From: Kineosporia mesophila
Lineage (GTDB): Bacteria > Actinomycetota > Actinomycetes > Actinomycetales > Kineosporiaceae
Reading direction: 5' to 3'
DNA length: 64,000 nucleotides
NCBI RefSeq assembly: GCF_021129235.1
Contig: NZ_JAJOMA010000011.1
Coordinates: 124,001-188,000 of the forward strand
In this document: one piece after another, positions 60,377 to 64,000 of the stretch
Layout: each line of letters starts with the position of its first letter
Position numbering within the stretch: position 1 is the stretch's first letter
Notes under the pieces: model-generated
Database searches by the model: none
Told to the model about the DNA's origin: nothing
What the model saw: the letters and a program-made list of their open reading frames with translations, nothing else
Translations under genes and position numbers: made by a program

Positions 60377-62164
60377 GTGTGCTGCATCGTGACGCAATCG
60401 GATCTGAACCAGGACCGGGGGCTGCGGCTGGCGCCCCCGGGATTCGGCATGCCCGCACGCGGTCCGGCGCCCGCCCGGGCCGCCGCGACCGACGTGACCG
60501 GCTCACTGCTCCCGATCCTGCACGACGCAGTGATCGGCATCGACCGGTTCGAGCTGGTCACCCACTGGAACGAGGCCGCCGAGCGCACCTACGGCATCCT
60601 CGCGGGCGACGCGATCGGGCAGCGGCTCGCCGAACTGATCGAGACCATCTACGCGCAGGGTGACGCGGCGGTCGCCCGGCGCCACGTGCATGTGCAGGGG
60701 CGCTGGCACGGGTTCGTCCGGCAGATCAGCCGTTCCGGCGCGGTGGTCGAGATCGAGTCGACCGTCGCCGCCCTCTACGACCAGGCCGGCGCCTCCCGCG
60801 GGCTGGTCGCCGTCAACCGGGTCGTCGACCCGGACGCCCCGCCGTCGGGCGACCACGACCTCAACCACCGTGCCACCCACGACTCCCTGACCGGCCTGCC
60901 CAACCGCACCGTCCTGATGGAGGGGCTGGCCGCGTCGATGGCGCGGCTGCGTACGGGGGAGGGGCCGGCCGGGCCCGGAGGCAAGCGTCGTCTTGCCGTT
61001 CTCTTCTGCGACCTGGACGGTTTCAAGGACATCAACGACGGGCTCGGTCACGCCGTCGGCGACCAGGTACTGGTCACGGTCGCCCAGCGGCTGCGGCGCC
61101 GCTGCCGCAGCGCCGACGTCGTCGCGCGCTTCGGCGGTGACGAGTTCGTGGTGGTCATGGCCGTGGACGCGGTCAACGACGCGGTCGCCATGGCCGGGCG
61201 CATCATCGAGGTGCTCGACGACCCGATCGTCATCGGCGACGCCGAGGTCGCGCCCGGCGTCAGCGTAGGGGTCACGGTCATCGACGCCGTGCCCGAGGAC
61301 GACGACCCGGTCGCCAGCGTGCTGCGCGACGCCGACACCGCGATGTACCACGCCAAGGGCCGGGGCCGAGGGCGCTACGAACTGTTCGACGCGAGCCTGC
61401 GCGACAACGTGGAAGAGCGTCTCGAGCTGGCCACCGCCCTGCGCCGGGCCGTCGGCGACGGCGAGCTGGAACTCGTCTACCAGTCGCGCCGTACCTGCGG
61501 CGAGCGCCGGATCACCGGCGTCGAGGCGCTGCTGCGCTGGCGCCACCCGGAACTCGGCGTGCTCGCACCCGACGTCTTCCTGCCGATCGCCGAGCGCACC
61601 GGCCGCATCGTCGAGCTCGGCGACTGGGTGCTGAGACAGTCGCTCGCCGACCTCTCCGACCTGAGCCACCGGCACCCGGAGCTCACGCTCGCCGTCAACG
61701 TCTCGGCCCGGCAGCTGATCAGCGGCCGGCTCACCCGCACCGTCACCCGCGCCCTGTCCGAGAGCGGGGTGGAACCCAGCCGGCTCGTCCTGGAGATCAC
61801 CGAGACCGCCTTCTCCGAAGACCCGGTCGCGGCCCGCCAGGTGCTGGAAGAGCTCAAGGCGCTGGGTGTGGTGATCGCCCTCGACGACTTCGGCACCGGT
61901 TGGTCGTCCTTGCACTACGTGAGTTGCCTGCCCGTCGACGTGCTCAAGGTCGACCGTTCGTTCGTTGCCGACCTGCCCGCGCAGTTGCGCGCCGGCGCGG
62001 TGGTGGCCTCGGTGCTCGGTCTCGGCCACGGCCTGGGGCTGCTCGTGGTCGCCGAGGGCGTGGAAGATGCCGACACGCTGGGCGTTCTGCAGCGCATGGG
62101 GTGTGACGAGTACCAGGGCTTCATCGACGGTGAACCTGGTGCCCTCGCGGACGTGCTGAATTGA
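60377..62164 (+). CDS. PAS-GGDEF-EAL cyclic-di-GMP protein
   Basis: The protein has 595 residues from GTG 60377. A PAS-like sensor lies at about 45-155 (DAVIGIDRFELVTHWNEAAE). The GGDEF domain has intact ARFGGDEFVVV and an upstream RSAD inhibition site. The EAL domain has GVEALLRWRH, NVSARQLISG, VLEITETAF, LDDFGTGWSSLHY and VVAEGVED. Both catalytic sites look intact, so it could make and degrade c-di-GMP. No membrane segment is seen. Confidence 0.94.
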   Translation: MCCIVTQSDLNQDRGLRLAPPGFGMPARGPAPARAAATDVTGSLLPILHDAVIGIDRFELVTHWNEAAERTYGILAGDAIGQRLAELIETIYAQGDAAVARRHVHVQGRWHGFVRQISRSGAVVEIESTVAALYDQAGASRGLVAVNRVVDPDAPPSGDHDLNHRATHDSLTGLPNRTVLMEGLAASMARLRTGEGPAGPGGKRRLAVLFCDLDGFKDINDGLGHAVGDQVLVTVAQRLRRRCRSADVVARFGGDEFVVVMAVDAVNDAVAMAGRIIEVLDDPIVIGDAEVAPGVSVGVTVIDAVPEDDDPVASVLRDADTAMYHAKGRGRGRYELFDASLRDNVEERLELATALRRAVGDGELELVYQSRRTCGERRITGVEALLRWRHPELGVLAPDVFLPIAERTGRIVELGDWVLRQSLADLSDLSHRHPELTLAVNVSARQLISGRLTRTVTRALSESGVEPSRLVLEITETAFSEDPVAARQVLEELKALGVVIALDDFGTGWSSLHYVSCLPVDVLKVDRSFVADLPAQLRAGAVVASVLGLGHGLGLLVVAEGVEDADTLGVLQRMGCDEYQGFIDGEPGALADVLN

Positions 62165-62256
62165 GTTCATGGTCGAAGGGGCCGACGGCACCGAAACCGG
62201 CCCCGACTTCTCCCGCGATGGTCACCGGCACACCACGGTTGGACCACAATGGGCGC

Positions 62257-63651
62257 ATGCCGAGCGCACCCAGTGTTTCCTCCTCCATCACGGTCCGGCT
62301 GGAACTGCCGGCCCGGTCCACCGCGGTCAGTGAACTCACCCACGCGATCGAGCACGCCGGCGCGATCGTCACGGCGCTCGACGTGACGGCGTCCGGTGTG
62401 GACCGGCTTCAGGTCGACGTCACCTGCGCCACGCGCGGCGGCGACCACGTGCCCGAGGTGATCGCCTCACTGCGCTCGCTGTCCGGTGTCACCATCGGCA
62501 AGGTCTCCGACCGGACCTTCCTGATGCACCTGGGCGGCAAGTTGCGCATCGAGTCCAAGGTGCCGATCCGCAACCGTGACGACCTCTCCCTGATCTACAC
62601 CCCCGGGGTGGCCCGGGTCTGCCAGGCGATCGCCGAGAACCCCGAGGACGCACGCCGTCTGACCATCAAGCGCAACACCGTCGCGGTGGTCACCGACGGG
62701 TCCGCGGTACTCGGCCTGGGCAATCTCGGCCCGCTCGCCGCGATGCCCGTGATGGAGGGAAAGGCGGCGCTGTTCAAGCGTTTCGCCGACATCGACGCGT
62801 TCCCGATCTGCCTCGACACGCAGGATGTCGACGAGATCGTCGAGACCGTCATCCGGATCGCCCCGGTGTTCGCCGGCATCAACCTGGAAGACATCAGCGC
62901 CCCGCGCTGCTTCCAGGTCGAGGAGCGCCTGCGCGAGGCCCTGGACATCCCGGTCTTCCACGACGACCAGCACGGCACCGCGATCGTCACCCTGGCCGCG
63001 CTGACCAATGCGCTCAAGGTGGTGCACAAGGAGATCTCCCAGGTCCGCATCGTGATGTCGGGCGCGGGGGCGGCCGGCACCGCGATCCTCAAGCTCCTGC
63101 TCGCCGCGGGCGCGCAGGACGTGGTGGTCTGCGACATCGAGGGTGTCGTGCACCCGGCCCGCACCGGTCTGCCGGAGAGCCTGCACTGGACCGCGAAGAA
63201 CACCAACCCGCGCGGCATCACCGGTTCACTGAAAGAGGCGCTCGCCGGTTCCGACGTCTTCGTCGGGGTCTCCGCGCCGGGCATCCTCACCGGTGACGAC
63301 ATCGCCACGATGGCCACCGACGCGGTGGTGTTCGCGATGGCGAACCCGGTGCCCGAGGTCGACCCGCTGGAGGCGTCGCAGCACGCCACCGTGGTCGCCA
63401 CCGGCCGCAGCGACTTCGCCAACCAGATCAACAACGTCCTGGCGTTCCCCGGCGTCTTCCGCGGCCTGCTCGACGCCCAGTCCAAAGTCATCACCACCGA
63501 CCTGCTCCTGGCCGCGGCCCGGGCCCTGGCCGGGGTGGTCACCGACTCCGAGCGCAACGCGGCGTACATCGTTCCCAGCGTGTTCCACCCGGACGTCAGC
63601 GCCGTGGTCGCGGCCGCCGTCCACGAGGCGGCGGTGGCCGTCCAGGCGTGA
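62257..63651 (+). CDS. NAD(P)-dependent malic enzyme with N-terminal ACT-like domain
   Basis: The protein has 464 residues from ATG 62257. An ACT-like domain occupies about 8-85. The malic domain follows ([59 protein letters not shown]), with metal and catalytic residues in [19 protein letters not shown] and [11 protein letters not shown]. The NAD domain has [20 protein letters not shown]. It decarboxylates malate to pyruvate. Its stop overlaps the next gene (GTGA). Confidence 0.95.
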   Translation: MPSAPSVSSSITVRLELPARSTAVSELTHAIEHAGAIVTALDVTASGVDRLQVDVTCATRGGDHVPEVIASLRSLSGVTIGKVSDRTFLMHLGGKLRIESKVPIRNRDDLSLIYTPGVARVCQAIAENPEDARRLTIKRNTVAVVTDGSAVLGLGNLGPLAAMPVMEGKAALFKRFADIDAFPICLDTQDVDEIVETVIRIAPVFAGINLEDISAPRCFQVEERLREALDIPVFHDDQHGTAIVTLAALTNALKVVHKEISQVRIVMSGAGAAGTAILKLLLAAGAQDVVVCDIEGVVHPARTGLPESLHWTAKNTNPRGITGSLKEALAGSDVFVGVSAPGILTGDDIATMATDAVVFAMANPVPEVDPLEASQHATVVATGRSDFANQINNVLAFPGVFRGLLDAQSKVITTDLLLAAARALAGVVTDSERNAAYIVPSVFHPDVSAVVAAAVHEAAVAVQA

Positions 63652-64000
63652 GCACCGATTCTTTACGGACGACGTCGGCACCGGACCCGGTCGGGTCCGG
63701 GTTCGGTGCTGCGTCGCCCTGGCGACGGACCGTCCTCGTCCTGACTCTCGTCCTTCATCTGATCGTGCTCTACGCCCCGCGGGCCCCGGGCACCGGGGGC
63801 CTGCCCGTCGACAAGGTCGTGCACGCCACGATCTTCGGCGGGCTGCTGTGGGCGGCCGCCCGGGCGAATCTGCGCCTGAGGCCGGTGGCTCTCGCGCTGG
63901 CCGGACACGCGGTGGCGAGTGAGCTGCTCCAGCACTTCGTCCTGCCGAACCGGTCGGGCGATCCGGCCGATGTGGTGGCCGATCTCGTGGGTGTGGTCAT
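63648..64000 (+). CDS. VanZ-like membrane protein, 3' truncated by the window
   Basis: The frame from GTG 63648 (overlapping the malic enzyme stop) is open to the window end, giving about 117 residues. Helix TVLVLTLVLHLIVLYAPR is followed by the VanZ pattern DKVVHATIFGGLLWAAARA, HAVASELLQHFVLPNRSGD and PADVVADLVGVV. VanZ-like proteins are small four-helix membrane proteins, some linked to glycopeptide tolerance. The C-terminus is not visible. Confidence 0.85.
   Translation, partial: MSTDSLRTTSAPDPVGSGFGAASPWRRTVLVLTLVLHLIVLYAPRAPGTGGLPVDKVVHATIFGGLLWAAARANLRLRPVALALAGHAVASELLQHFVLPNRSGDPADVVADLVGVV

Overview
The window is high-GC DNA from an actinobacterial chromosome. This rests on heavy G/C third-position use, frequent GTG starts and ATGA/GTGA overlaps, the block prfB-ftsE-ftsX-M23 peptidase-smpB-ssrA, an ALAA-ended tmRNA tag, and XRE/DUF397 gene sets. 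The tmRNA tag and a Tad pilus locus beside an FHA-FtsK protein would fit a Kineosporia-like member of the Actinomycetes, but the genus is only a guess. No tRNA, rRNA, CRISPR array, transposase or integrase was found.

Layout. 1-6.4 kb: a truncated FHA/FtsK-SpoIIIE ATPase (minus strand) diverges from a compact Tad (Flp pilus) operon; two DnaA-box-like 9-mers lie between them. 6.4-7.4 kb: 35-bp tandem repeats, then a small orphan gene divergent from a small XRE regulator. 7.8-13.2 kb: housekeeping block prfB, ftsE, ftsX, M23/LytM factor, smpB, ssrA. 13.2-21.2 kb: small membrane proteins, a PIG-L protein that has lost key residues, HtpG, a DinB-like protein and a D,D-carboxypeptidase. 21.3-26 kb: the least explained accessory stretch, with two adjacent unknown proteins divergent from an AT-richer XRE/DUF5753 regulator and two DUF397 proteins. 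26-32 kb: dienelactone hydrolase, a secreted DUF6345-like protein, a maltokinase-cap protein, BluB, a LuxR-type regulator, a GlsB-type membrane protein and a MOSC protein.

32-38.3 kb is a sugar-uptake module: solute-binding protein and two permeases, with no ATPase, divergent from a GH2 glycosidase and a LacI regulator; two LacI-type palindromes sit between the divergent units. 38.3-43.7 kb is a coenzyme-B12-dependent diol/glycerol dehydratase operon in the unusual order small-large-medium subunit, then both reactivase subunits and an HbpS/PduO-C-like protein, with no microcompartment shell genes. BluB at 29.6 kb could supply the lower ligand of the cofactor. Gluconate kinase lies just upstream of this operon.

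44-49.8 kb carries a saccharopine-dehydrogenase-like protein, a short acyl-CoA dehydrogenase-like protein, a 2-hydroxyacid dehydrogenase, a ROK protein without the usual zinc motif, a CE7 acetyl esterase and a Gln-rich coiled-coil protein. 49.8-64 kb holds an amino-acid deaminase/aldolase, a sugar-lactone oxidase-like flavoprotein, a DEAD-box helicase, a flavoprotein disulfide reductase with a MarR regulator, a second MarR with a 14-TM exporter, rhamnose mutarotase with a divergent LacI regulator and matching operators, a PAS-GGDEF-EAL protein, malic enzyme, and a truncated VanZ-like gene.

Overall this is an ordinary chromosomal stretch of a saprophytic actinobacterium rich in carbohydrate functions. 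The best leads for something undescribed are the 21.3-26 kb block, the B12 diol dehydratase operon without shell genes, and the secreted protein with a possible His/Cys dyad at 27-28.9 kb.
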